In this document: positions 1-6,614 of the stretch, piece after piece
Position numbering within the stretch: the stretch's first letter is position 1
Layout: each line of letters begins with the position of its first letter
Source of the DNA: Legionella longbeachae
GTDB lineage: Bacteria > Pseudomonadota > Gammaproteobacteria > Legionellales > Legionellaceae
Direction: 5' to 3'
Length of the DNA: 12,614 bases
Assembly: GCA_016191305.1 (NCBI GenBank)
Contig: JACPOX010000030.1
Coordinates: 1-12,614, forward strand
The notes under the pieces: model-generated
Database searches by the model: none
What the model was told of the DNA's origin: nothing
Seen by the model: the letters and a program-made list of their open reading frames with translations, nothing else
Position numbers and translations under genes: made by a program

Positions 1-1398
1 TACGAGTAGGACATAATAAGTATTTTGATAAAAATAAATTAACCACAAATAACTTAGAAATGGCGTTGATAATACTAATAATGTGGTCGCTTCCATTTGG
101 CGGGTGATTTGTATTGATCCGTAAATTAGCATTAAAACTGAAATGGACACATTCATCTTTAGAAAATCATTGGCTGGCATAGTACTCATAATGGCTCCCA
201 GGATACAAAAGATGATTAACCCCAAAAATCTGGTGCTTGGCTTAATTGCGCCCATGCTAATCGGAGCTGCCATATATCCAATTAAATGATAGCCCGATAC
301 AATTACCATTAATGACGCCCAACTATCTGAATTCCAAAGAAATATTGCCGTGAGAATAAAGTTAATAAGCAATGAGCGGCGACATAGATTATATTGAGGG
401 TGTAATTCACTAATAGCTCTCTTTGGCATTTGACCTTCTTTAGCCATAGCGTAAAACATTCGTGAAGCACCACCTAAATAAGAGTAACCTGTTCCTGAAG
501 GACTAACTATGCTATCAGCAATCAAAATAATTGTTAAAAAATTTACTCCAAGCAACATCGCTAAATTAATTAAAGGTGAATGGAAATTAAGATTACTCCA
601 ACCATTTGCCAACATATGATGGGGAACAGCCCCCATAAAGGATATTTGCAATAACATGTAAACCAACATCACAATTACAATTGAAAAAATAATTGATAGA
701 GCAATATTTCGTTTTGGATTTTCTATTTCACTGGCAAAGGCAACAGCTAATTGAAATCCATTAAAAGAATAGATTAAACCCGCGGAAATAATCGCAGTAA
801 TTGCTGAGCTAATTCCATAATGAGAATTTGTATCCAAGCTAAAATTACTGATGTCAAAACGCATAATCAAGAAAATAATAATAGTAAAAATTGGACTAAA
901 AATCTTTAATACCGTCACTGTATTATTAATTTTGGCTAATAACTTAATACCAAAATAATTAACAAATAAATAAATGACCAATATACTCAATGCAAATAAT
1001 TTACCGTAAACCGTCAGGACATTGTCTACAATTAAAACATCATTTTTAATTGCAGCAGCTAAATATTGTGTGGTCGCTTGCGCTTCGGTACCAATTGTTA
1101 CCATTAATCCAAACCAACTAGCAAAGGCAAAAGGCATACCAAAAATGCTATTATGGGACAAGGCACTGCAGCGAGCGGTTGCCCCACGCACTGGATAGAT
1201 TGATGCGACTTGTGCAAGACATAGACCCACAGCCATTACCAATAACGCGGCCATAATCCATGCTAGGAATGAGTAATTTCCTGCAATTTTAGCATTTAGC
1301 TGAGCACTAAAGAGCCATCCAGAACCAACCATAGCAGTAGCAGATAATGCTGTTGCGCTAAATAATGAAAGTTTCGCATGTTTCGATTTTGAACTCAT
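1..1398 (-). CDS. APC-family amino acid permease, 3' end cut off by window edge
   Basis: This frame is open for 466 codons from the ATG at 1398 down to base 1 with no stop, so the C-terminus lies outside the window. The protein is strongly hydrophobic, with about twelve membrane-spanning stretches. It opens with a typical APC first helix containing SATAMVGSGWLFS (about residues 19-31), the unwound G-S-G substrate site of this fold. The conserved loop SEIENPKRNIALS lies near residues 235-247. It is probably an inner-membrane amino acid:proton symporter or exchanger; the substrate cannot be read from sequence. It loosely recalls the YveA-type aspartate/glutamate permeases, but I am not sure of that. 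The start is supported by AAGG nine bases upstream. It is co-oriented with the aconitase pseudogene upstream but separated from it by about 130 bases, so is probably transcribed on its own. Confidence 0.88.
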   Translation of the reverse strand, partial: MSSKSKHAKLSLFSATALSATAMVGSGWLFSAQLNAKIAGNYSFLAWIMAALLVMAVGLCLAQVASIYPVRGATARCSALSHNSIFGMPFAFASWFGLMVTIGTEAQATTQYLAAAIKNDVLIVDNVLTVYGKLFALSILVIYLFVNYFGIKLLAKINNTVTVLKIFSPIFTIIIFLIMRFDISNFSLDTNSHYGISSAITAIISAGLIYSFNGFQLAVAFASEIENPKRNIALSIIFSIVIVMLVYMLLQISFMGAVPHHMLANGWSNLNFHSPLINLAMLLGVNFLTIILIADSIVSPSGTGYSYLGGASRMFYAMAKEGQMPKRAISELHPQYNLCRRSLLINFILTAIFLWNSDSWASLMVIVSGYHLIGYMAAPISMGAIKPSTRFLGLIIFCILGAIMSTMPANDFLKMNVSISVLMLIYGSIQITRQMEATTLLVLSTPFLSYLWLIYFYQNTYYVLLV

Positions 1399-1526
1399 GA
1401 TAAATTACCTTAGAAAGTAATACATTTATGAAAATTAAAATAAATTATAATTCTCGAATATTGTCTAGCCACTTAGAGCTTCCTGTATGACGGTATTTCC
1501 TCGGTTTATTTAGAAGTTGCTCATTG

Positions 1527-3275
1527 TTATTTATTTTTTTTCTTTTGCAGATCCTTTTTAACCCAATTAATTAAACCGCCCTCGACAAGCAATTCTTTTT
1601 GACGTTTGGACAAGCTGTGCTGCACTTCAACTTCCTTGCCATTTATTTTATTTTAAATGATTCATTATCCAGTATATCGGGTAAGTTACTGATTTCAACA
1701 CTATCGTTTAAGTGTATTACGTCATATTCTTTTGGATTTTTAAAAACTAATGGCACAATGCCAAAATTAATTAAATTTTGCCAATGGATCCGAGCAAAGC
1801 TCTTTGCAATAACAGCTCTTAAGCCCAAATAACGAGGTGCTAAGGTTGCGTGTTCTCGACTTGATCCTTGACCATAGTTTTCTCCTCCTATGATCACATG
1901 ACCTTCATGGTGTTCTTTTGTGCGGGCCACATAATCTGGATCGATATGTGTAAAAGTAAACTCACTAATCTGTGGAATATTACTGCGATAAGGAAGAACT
2001 TTTGCACCTGCCGGTGAAATTTCATCAGTAGAAATATTGTCTCCAACTATGAGTAATACAGGTATTTTTAATGCATTATCTAAGGGTGCAAACTCAGGCA
2101 ATGTCGCTATATTGGGTCCTTTTACCAATTTGATTTTTTCTGCCTCTTCTAAGGTTAACGGATTTTCAAAACATGCAGGATTTAATATCCTTTTTTGGGG
2201 TAATTCTATTGTAGGATAAGGCATAGCAAGCGTTCTAGGATCAGTAATCACTCCGGTCAATGCGGATGCTGCCGCTGTTTCCGGACTGCAAAGAAAAACT
2301 TTATCTTCTGCGGTACCTGAACGTCCTGGAAAATTTCTTGGTACGGTACGTAAACTATTTTTATCTGTAGCGGGGGCTTGTCCCATACCGATACATCCAT
2401 TACATCCTGCTTGATGTATACGAGCCCCCGCATGAATTAGGCTTGCCAAATGGCCATCACGAACTAATTCTTCCAAAATAGTGCGAGAGCTTGGATTAAT
2501 ATCAAAAGAAACATTTGTGTTGATAGTTCTTCTTTTTACTATTTCGGCCGCAATTGCAAAATCACGATAACCTGGATTCGCTGATGAACCAATATAAGTT
2601 TGATAAACTTCCTCTCCGGCAATTGCGGCAACTGAAACAACATTCCCAGGGCTAGTGGGTTTTGCAATGAGTGGCTCCAGTTTGGATAAATCAATTTCAT
2701 CATGTTTGTCATAAATTGCATGTTTATCTGCTGTGATTTCCAACCAGTCTTTTCCTCGGCCCTGGCTTTCTAAAAATTCTTTTGTTATATCATCGGAGGG
2801 AAAAACTGTTGTTGTTGCTCCTAGTTCTGCACCCATATTGGCAATTACATGACGATCCATAGCACTTAAATGCTTTAATCCATCCCCATAATATTCAATG
2901 ATATAACCTACCCCTCCTTTTACATCATAGCGGCGCAACATTTCTAAAATAATGTCTTTTGCACTTACCCATGGAGGTAATTTTCCAGTTAAATGAACTC
3001 CTAAAACTTTAGGCATTTTTATGTAGAGGGGATAACCTGCAATAGCCATTGCAACCTCTAATCCACCGGAACCAATGGCTATCATTCCTAAGGACCCCGC
3101 CGCACAAGTATGACTATCCGATCCAGTTAATGTTTTGCCTGGTTTTCCAAAACATGACTAAAGTTCCTGTTGCATCCTGACACAGTGTTTGATCTATTTT
3201 CAAGGCAATTTCTTTACCAGGAACCATTGTGCCTTCAAGAAGATGGGGCTGAATTATTTTTTTTGTAACATTCAT
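1527..3275 (-). pseudogene. Aconitate hydratase (Aquifex-like, ~650-residue type), broken by internal deletion and frameshift
   Basis: The intact family member would convert citrate to isocitrate with a 4Fe-4S cluster. The N-terminal part starts at ATG 3275, eight bases after AGGAGG, and reads through KIDQTL and QDATGTLV. It then loses its frame and hits TAG at 3114-3116 after 53 codons. The rest resumes in another frame at FGKPGKTLTGSDSHTCAAG and runs well conserved (GCNGCIGMGQAP, SSREHA, SFARIHWQN). From memory of the family, about 60-70 residues are missing between these blocks, including the DHN-type active-site segment. A second frameshift at an A-rich run near 1645 gives a premature TAA. 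The lost tail (GKEVEVQHSLSKRQKE, then GGLINWVKK) continues in another frame to a TAA at 1527. The lesion near 1645 alone could be a sequencing error, but the missing block cannot. The 480-codon open frame at 1643-3085 is a fragment, not a real start. The organism presumably has another functional aconitase. Confidence 0.9.
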
Positions 3276-3311
3276 TGTCATCTCCTCCTTGAGTGACTGA
3301 TTGTTTGTTAA

Positions 3312-3320
3312 AATATAGCA
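3312..3320 (-). promoter_or_regulatory. Candidate extended -10 promoter of the aconitase pseudogene
   Basis: Read on the minus strand this is TGCTATATT, an extended -10 element (TGn plus TATATT), about 37 bases before the ATG at 3275. No good -35 is visible at 16-18 bases, which fits an extended -10 type. It would still transcribe the broken gene. Confidence 0.4.
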
Positions 3321-3409
3321 TATTTAGTCCAATCAATTTGCACTTTGTGCTCTTGGGACTAAACTTTATATAAATACAAAGAACTGCTATTGAATTAATA
3401 TTTTTGTAG

Positions 3410-3428
3410 GTTGGGCCCCTGGCCCAAC
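3410..3428. repeat. REP-like palindrome GTTGGGCC-CCT-GGCCCAAC
   Basis: This is a perfect 8-bp inverted repeat (3410-3417 with 3421-3428) around a 3-base loop, lying between two divergent genes. No T-run follows it on either strand, so it is not a standard terminator. Its GTAGGTTGGG...CCCAAC form resembles dispersed intergenic palindromes seen in many proteobacteria. Whether it is repeated in this genome cannot be seen here. Confidence 0.55.
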
Positions 3429-3481
3429 TTAGAGGTAAAGCACTTTTCCTTAACTTAATGCCTGTATGAATGAGGTGGATC

Positions 3482-4117
3482 ATGAACTATGTTGATCGTC
3501 ATCAAGCAGGCCTTATTCTGGCGGATTCACTTAAGTCTTACAGTCATCGAAATGATGTGATTGTATTGGCATTACCTCGAGGTGGTGTTCCAGTAGCTTA
3601 TGAAATTGCGAAAAAATTATCTTTGCTATTTGATATATTTATTGTGCGCAAGTTGGGTGTTCCTGGACATAAAGAGTTGGCTATGGGAGCTATTGCATCA
3701 GGAGGAGTGGTTGTTTTTAATGAAAACATTGTAGATGCTTTAAACATAAACAAAGAGGCGATCGATAAAATTTTGCAATCAGAGCAGGAAGAATTACAAC
3801 GACGAGAATATGTTTATCGAGGTAATAAACCCTTTCCTGATCTCACAGGAAAAACCATCATTTTGGTTGATGATGGTATTGCGACTGGCTATACCATGAG
3901 AGCAGCAATTAAGTCATTGCAAGAGAAAAATCCCGCGGAGATTATTCTAGCAATACCGGTGGCCGCACGTTCCACTTGTAAGGAGTTAGCCCCCTTAGTC
4001 AAAAAAATTATTTGCCCATTTCACCCAGCCAATTTTTATGCTGTTGGATTATGGTATAACGATTTTTCACAAACCACAGATGATGAAGTGATTCAGTTGT
4101 TAAATAGAATAAATTAA
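3482..4117 (+). CDS. Phosphoribosyltransferase-fold protein (211 aa)
   Basis: This is a type I phosphoribosyltransferase-domain protein of the stand-alone family that opens with a D-R-x-x-A-G motif (here VDRHQAGLILADSL). The PRPP-binding loop IILVDDGIATGYT is at about residues 126-138. The pyrophosphate-loop region ALPRGGVPVAYEIA is at 30-43, followed by a conserved VRKLGVPGHKELAMGA segment at 55-70. The base or substrate it uses is not known for this family. I prefer ATG 3482 over the upstream in-frame ATG 3470 because GAGGTGG sits just before it, overlapping the upstream start, and homologues begin near the DR motif. A short-chain dehydrogenase gene follows 40 bases downstream on the same strand, suggesting co-transcription. 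Cytoplasmic, with no signal peptide. Confidence 0.88.
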   Translation: MNYVDRHQAGLILADSLKSYSHRNDVIVLALPRGGVPVAYEIAKKLSLLFDIFIVRKLGVPGHKELAMGAIASGGVVVFNENIVDALNINKEAIDKILQSEQEELQRREYVYRGNKPFPDLTGKTIILVDDGIATGYTMRAAIKSLQEKNPAEIILAIPVAARSTCKELAPLVKKIICPFHPANFYAVGLWYNDFSQTTDDEVIQLLNRIN

Positions 4118-4157
4118 TGATATTGTCTCCAAAGCGTGAAAAACTAAAGGGCAGACA

Positions 4158-4931
4158 ATGAATGAATTAACCAATAAAATTGTTTTAATCACCGGTGCTT
4201 CCAGTGGTATTGGTCAAGCCTGTGCTCGCTTGTGTGCGAAACAGGGTGCTAAATTGATACTCTGTGCGCGACGCATTGATCGTTTAGAAAAATTGGCTAA
4301 AGAGTTGAGCCAAGATGAGGGTAATGAGCCTTATATTTTATCTTTAGACGTCCGAGATCATGAACAAGTCAAAAAACAATTGGGCTCGTTACCCAAGGAA
4401 TGGCAGTCTATTCAGATATTAATAAATAATGCAGGATTGGCATTGGATACTTTACCTTTACAGCAGGGTATTGTTGAGCATTGGGATACTATGATTGATA
4501 CTAATATTAAAGGATTACTGTATGTCAGTCGCGCATTGATTCCTGGTATGCTTGAACGTAAAGTTGGACATGTAGTTAATATCGGTTCGATAGCAGGACA
4601 TGAATGTTATCCGAACGGTAACGTTTATTCGGCAACAAAATCTGCAGTTCACGCTATTTCGAAATCCATGAGATTAGATATGCTTGGTAGCCCAATTCGA
4701 GTTACTGAAATTGCTCCAGGTGCAGTAGAAACGGAGTTTAGTGAAGTACGCTGGAATGATAAACAAAAGGCAAAGGAATTTTATCAAGATTTTCAGCCTT
4801 TGCTAGCAGACGATATAGCAGATGCTATAGTCTATTGTATTACTCGTCCTCCTCATGTGGATATTGAAGAAATGATTATTATGCCAACAATACAGGCTTC
4901 TGCAAATCACCTATGTAGAAAGAAGCAATAG
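4158..4931 (+). CDS. Short-chain dehydrogenase/reductase, YdfG-like (257 aa)
   Basis: This is a classical SDR oxidoreductase. The cofactor motif TGASSGIG is at residues 12-19, NNAG at 90-93, and the catalytic Ser144, Tyr157 and Lys161 (YSATK) are all present. CARR at 36-39 after the second strand suggests NADP(H) preference. The tail PGAVETEFSEVR closely follows YdfG-type 3-hydroxy acid (serine/allo-threonine) dehydrogenases, and 257 residues is the usual length. The exact substrate is an inference. The start is preceded by AAAGGG at a suitable distance. It lies 40 bases after the phosphoribosyltransferase gene and probably shares its transcript. No clear terminator hairpin is visible right after it before the 6S RNA promoter. 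Confidence 0.92.
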   Translation: MNELTNKIVLITGASSGIGQACARLCAKQGAKLILCARRIDRLEKLAKELSQDEGNEPYILSLDVRDHEQVKKQLGSLPKEWQSIQILINNAGLALDTLPLQQGIVEHWDTMIDTNIKGLLYVSRALIPGMLERKVGHVVNIGSIAGHECYPNGNVYSATKSAVHAISKSMRLDMLGSPIRVTEIAPGAVETEFSEVRWNDKQKAKEFYQDFQPLLADDIADAIVYCITRPPHVDIEEMIIMPTIQASANHLCRKKQ

Positions 4932-4973
4932 GAAGTTTTTTGTATTTCCCAAAAGTAAAAATTGTGCTAAAAA

Positions 4974-5003
4974 TTTACACACCTAAGTCTAATAGTCTAT
5001 TAT
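4974..5003 (+). promoter_or_regulatory. Sigma-70 promoter of the 6S RNA
   Basis: TTTACA (4974-4979) and TATTAT (4998-5003) are separated by 18 bases. The predicted start is near 5010, exactly where the base-paired closing stem of the RNA begins. Confidence 0.65.
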
Positions 5004-5009
5004 TATTAT

Positions 5010-5181
5010 ATATAGGTAACGACTAATCCTGGCTGAACCATTTAATAGTATTCAGATTGGGAGGTTGTTTTGGAGAGTGGTGTGTAAGCCTATGTGGTTG
5101 GTAGGAAGCCTTAAGCTCAACATAAACCTCCATAATGCAAATCAGTTACCGGCTCAGGATACAGGAAGGTTGTTGCCTGTA
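5010..5181 (+). ncRNA. ssrS: 6S RNA (ssrS), regulator of sigma-70 RNA polymerase
   Basis: 6S RNA binds the sigma-70 holoenzyme as a mimic of an open promoter, mainly in stationary phase. Three signs support the call. First, the ends pair over 13 positions including G-U pairs: 5011-5023 with 5169-5181. ATCCTG (5026-5031) pairs with CAGGAT (5155-5160). Second, an inner stem GGAGGTT/AACCTCC flanks the apical arm, leaving an open central region of the usual kind. Third, at the tip a CCTA...TAGG hairpin is followed directly by AAGCCTTAA. This is the conserved 6S sequence, placed as in E. coli 6S (apical hairpin, then AAGCCUUAA). The length of about 172 nt fits. A competing 3' hairpin ATACAGG/CCTGTAT (5159-5165 with 5176-5182) overlaps the closing stem. 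The gene ygfA, often next to ssrS, is absent. The exact ends are estimates. Confidence 0.78.
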
Positions 5182-5259
5182 TTTAATTCCTTCTAATGAA
5201 CTTACCGCTTCCTCTCAGTCTATGATTTAAACCCATCAAACATATAAAAATAAATCATT

Positions 5260-5288
5260 TTGCATAAATTTTAATCATGAAGTATACT
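5260..5288 (+). promoter_or_regulatory. Sigma-70 promoter of the His-rich protein/lipoprotein unit
   Basis: TTGCAT (5260-5265) and TATACT (5283-5288) have ideal 17-base spacing. The predicted start near 5295 lies about 37 bases before the GTG start of the first gene. The stretch 5182-5259 between the 6S RNA and this promoter shows nothing else I can support. Confidence 0.6.
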
Positions 5289-5331
5289 TTAATTGCAATC
5301 ATTATTAATGAGAACAAGCCAGGAGGCTATT

Positions 5332-5598
5332 GTGAAAAAACTAATCTTATCTGTAGTTTTAAGTGCTCCATTATTCTTGACTGCTTTTCCAGGTTTTTCG
5401 GCACCATCATCAACTCTTTATAATCTAGGGTCTAGAACTGATGGTTCAAACGCAACGCTGCCTACTGCAGGGGTAAAGTATGCATATCATTATAACCGCT
5501 GGCATAGGTGGCATCCTTATCATCGGCCTTATTGGCATCGTGGGCATCCTTACCACCGTCATCATTGGCATCGTGGTCATCGTTGGCATCGTCGGTAA
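5332..5598 (+). CDS. Small exported protein with His/Trp/Arg 11-residue repeats (88 aa)
   Basis: I do not recognise this as a named family. Translation most likely starts at GTG 5332, six bases after AGGAGG; an upstream ATG at 5293 lacks such a site. Residues 1-24 form a Sec signal peptide (KK, hydrophobic core, cleavage likely after GFSA). The mature part has a Ser/Gly/Thr-rich linker (25-50) and then a tail with 12 His, 9 Arg and 5 Trp in residues 53-88. The tail is three tandem units: WHRWHPYHRPY, WHRGHPYHRHH and WHRGHRWHRR. It is thus a very basic, aromatic, potentially metal-binding periplasmic or surface peptide. Metal binding (Ni, Cu, Zn), nucleic acid or polyanion binding, and envelope stress roles are all guesses. 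A small lipoprotein gene follows 40 bases later under the same promoter. Confidence 0.75.
   Translation: MKKLILSVVLSAPLFLTAFPGFSAPSSTLYNLGSRTDGSNATLPTAGVKYAYHYNRWHRWHPYHRPYWHRGHPYHRHHWHRGHRWHRR
5500..5595 (+). repeat. Three tandem 33-bp repeats inside the His-rich gene
   Basis: The units are 5500-5532, 5533-5565 and 5566-5595 (the last 3 bases shorter, ending at the stop). Each begins TGGCATCG or TGGCATAG and encodes an 11-residue WHRxH-type unit. Synonymous differences (for example CCTTAT against CCTTAC) show that the copies are not freshly duplicated. Confidence 0.8.
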
Positions 5599-5638
5599 GA
5601 ATCAGCCTCTTAACGTATTATATAATGAGGAAGGTATC

Positions 5639-5881
5639 ATGAACAAATTGATTCTTACTTTAATGGTAGTTGTACCTACCTTATTGGTGGCAGGATGTGC
5701 CACTGAACGAGTCTATTACACTCCACGTTATACGCCAAATTATGTATATTCCGTTGGGTATCAGACAAGCCCCTATTGGGATGTAGATTATTATAATGAC
5801 AGTGATGCATATTATTATGGTTATAATGATTTAGGGAATGTAGGCTATTGGGGTATGTATAATTCTTATCAGGCATACTAG
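5639..5881 (+). CDS. Tyrosine-rich small lipoprotein (80 aa)
   Basis: Start ATG 5639 follows GAGGAAGG by four bases. Residues 1-19 are a lipoprotein signal peptide ending in the lipobox LVAGC, with Cys20 as the lipidated residue. Residue 21 is Ala rather than Asp, so outer-membrane sorting is expected. The mature 61 residues hold 17 tyrosines (for example VYYTPRY, DYYNDSDAYYYGY, WGMYNSYQAY) with many Asn, Gly and Asp. I do not recognise a family. The protein is neutral to acidic and aromatic, while its operon partner is basic and His-rich, so an interaction in the envelope is plausible but only inferred. In this reading frame the upstream sequence is open back to 5480, giving a Gly/Ile-rich stretch out of frame with the His-rich gene. 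That is a by-product of the repeat, not a longer protein. Confidence 0.8.
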   Translation: MNKLILTLMVVVPTLLVAGCATERVYYTPRYTPNYVYSVGYQTSPYWDVDYYNDSDAYYYGYNDLGNVGYWGMYNSYQAY

Positions 5882-5882
5882 C

Positions 5883-5906
5883 AAAAAGCCGGGATTTATC
5901 CCGGCT
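5883..5906 (-). terminator. Terminator hairpin for efp (minus strand)
   Basis: A 7-bp stem AGCCGGG (5887-5893) with CCCGGCT (5900-5906) has a 6-base loop. On the minus strand it is followed by TTTTT, a standard intrinsic terminator about 70 bases after the efp stop. Confidence 0.75.
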
Positions 5907-5916
5907 CAATCTACCT

Positions 5917-5946
5917 AATCCTCGTGGTTTAACTACGAGGATTTTT
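5917..5946 (+). terminator. Terminator hairpin for the lipoprotein unit (plus strand)
   Basis: A 9-bp stem AATCCTCGT (5917-5925) with ACGAGGATT (5935-5943) runs into TTTTT at 5942-5946 on the plus strand. It lies 36 bases after the lipoprotein stop. Together with the hairpin at 5883-5906 it insulates two converging units. Confidence 0.75.
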
Positions 5947-5973
5947 CAATTGTAAACAAATCCTAGATTCCAT

Positions 5974-6543
5974 CTATTCTTTAGCTCGTGAAACATATTC
6001 GCCTTTACGTGTATCTACTTTAACCAGCTCACCTGTTTGTACGAATAAAGGTACACGGACTACGGCTCCAGTTTCCAGTATTGCTGGTTTACCACCACCA
6101 CCTGAAGTATCACCTTTTAATCCTGGATCTGTTTCGGTAATTTCTAAAATAACAAAATTAGGGGGCGTAACTTGAATCGGCTCATTATTCCAAAGTGTTA
6201 CCATACATATGTCTTGTTCTTTTAGCCATTGCGCTGCATCCGCAAGTACTTCTTGGCCAAGGGCATACTGTTCAAAATTATTAGGGACCATAAAATGCCA
6301 TTGTTCACCATCGTTATATAGGTATTGCATTTCAACATCAGCAACATCAGCAGAAGCTAAGGTATCTCCTGATTTAAAGGTACGCTCTACAACTCTGCCA
6401 GTTTTCAAGTTGCGAATTTTAATACGAGTAAAAGCTTGGCCTTTTCCGGGTTTTACGAACTCACAATCAAGAATGCTGCAAGGGGCGTCATCAAGCATTA
6501 CTTTCAAGCCATTTTTAAATTCATTGGTGCTATAGATTGCCAT
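5974..6543 (-). CDS. efp: Translation elongation factor P (189 aa)
   Basis: EF-P binds between the P and E sites of the ribosome and relieves stalling at proline runs. The three-domain family pattern is present: [19 protein letters not shown] at the N-terminus, the modification loop [13 protein letters not shown] with Lys34 at its tip, and the C-terminal signature around [20 protein letters not shown]. Lys34 is the residue that EpmA and EpmB modify with beta-lysine. I chose ATG 6543 because it gives the standard N-terminus and has GGAG five bases upstream. An in-frame codon 48 bases earlier would add a tail with no family support. The next gene, epmB, is divergent across a 71-base gap. This is a functional pairing, since EpmB makes the beta-lysine used on EF-P. 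No epmA is in the window. Confidence 0.96.
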   Translation of the reverse strand: MAIYSTNEFKNGLKVMLDDAPCSILDCEFVKPGKGQAFTRIKIRNLKTGRVVERTFKSGDTLASADVADVEMQYLYNDGEQWHFMVPNNFEQYALGQEVLADAAQWLKEQDICMVTLWNNEPIQVTPPNFVILEITETDPGLKGDTSGGGGKPAILETGAVVRVPLFVQTGELVKVDTRKGEYVSRAKE

Positions 6544-6614
6544 TAGTACTCCACAGTTGAGATTTTGCTTGGTTTTAGTTAAAGTTCGCACAGTTTATCA
6601 ATTCTGTGTAATTA

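Noticed and set aside
1643..3085. Treating the 480-codon aconitase frame as a complete gene
   Set aside because: It starts in the middle of the conserved SDSHTCAAGSLGMIAIG block with no ribosome site. Family sequence continues upstream in the same frame, and the tail continues downstream in another frame.
3410..3428. The GTTGGGCC hairpin as an intrinsic terminator
   Set aside because: No T-run follows on either strand and it lies between two gene starts, where a terminator would not be expected.
3235..3483. An 82-codon minus-strand frame over the gap between aconitase and the phosphoribosyltransferase
   Set aside because: It has no family features, overlaps the real aconitase start and promoter in another frame, and crosses the palindrome.
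5159..5182. ATACAGG/CCTGTAT hairpin as a plain terminator of an unrelated small RNA
   Set aside because: Only a weak ATTTAATT follows, and the same bases fit better in the 13-position closing stem of 6S RNA. It is kept as an alternative fold only.
5480..5881. A 133-codon frame beginning with a Gly/Ile-rich hydrophobic stretch and fused in frame to the lipoprotein
   Set aside because: Its first part is the His-repeat DNA read in the wrong frame. The lipoprotein has its own ribosome site, ATG and lipobox at 5639, and the His-rich gene has a strong GTG start and signal peptide.
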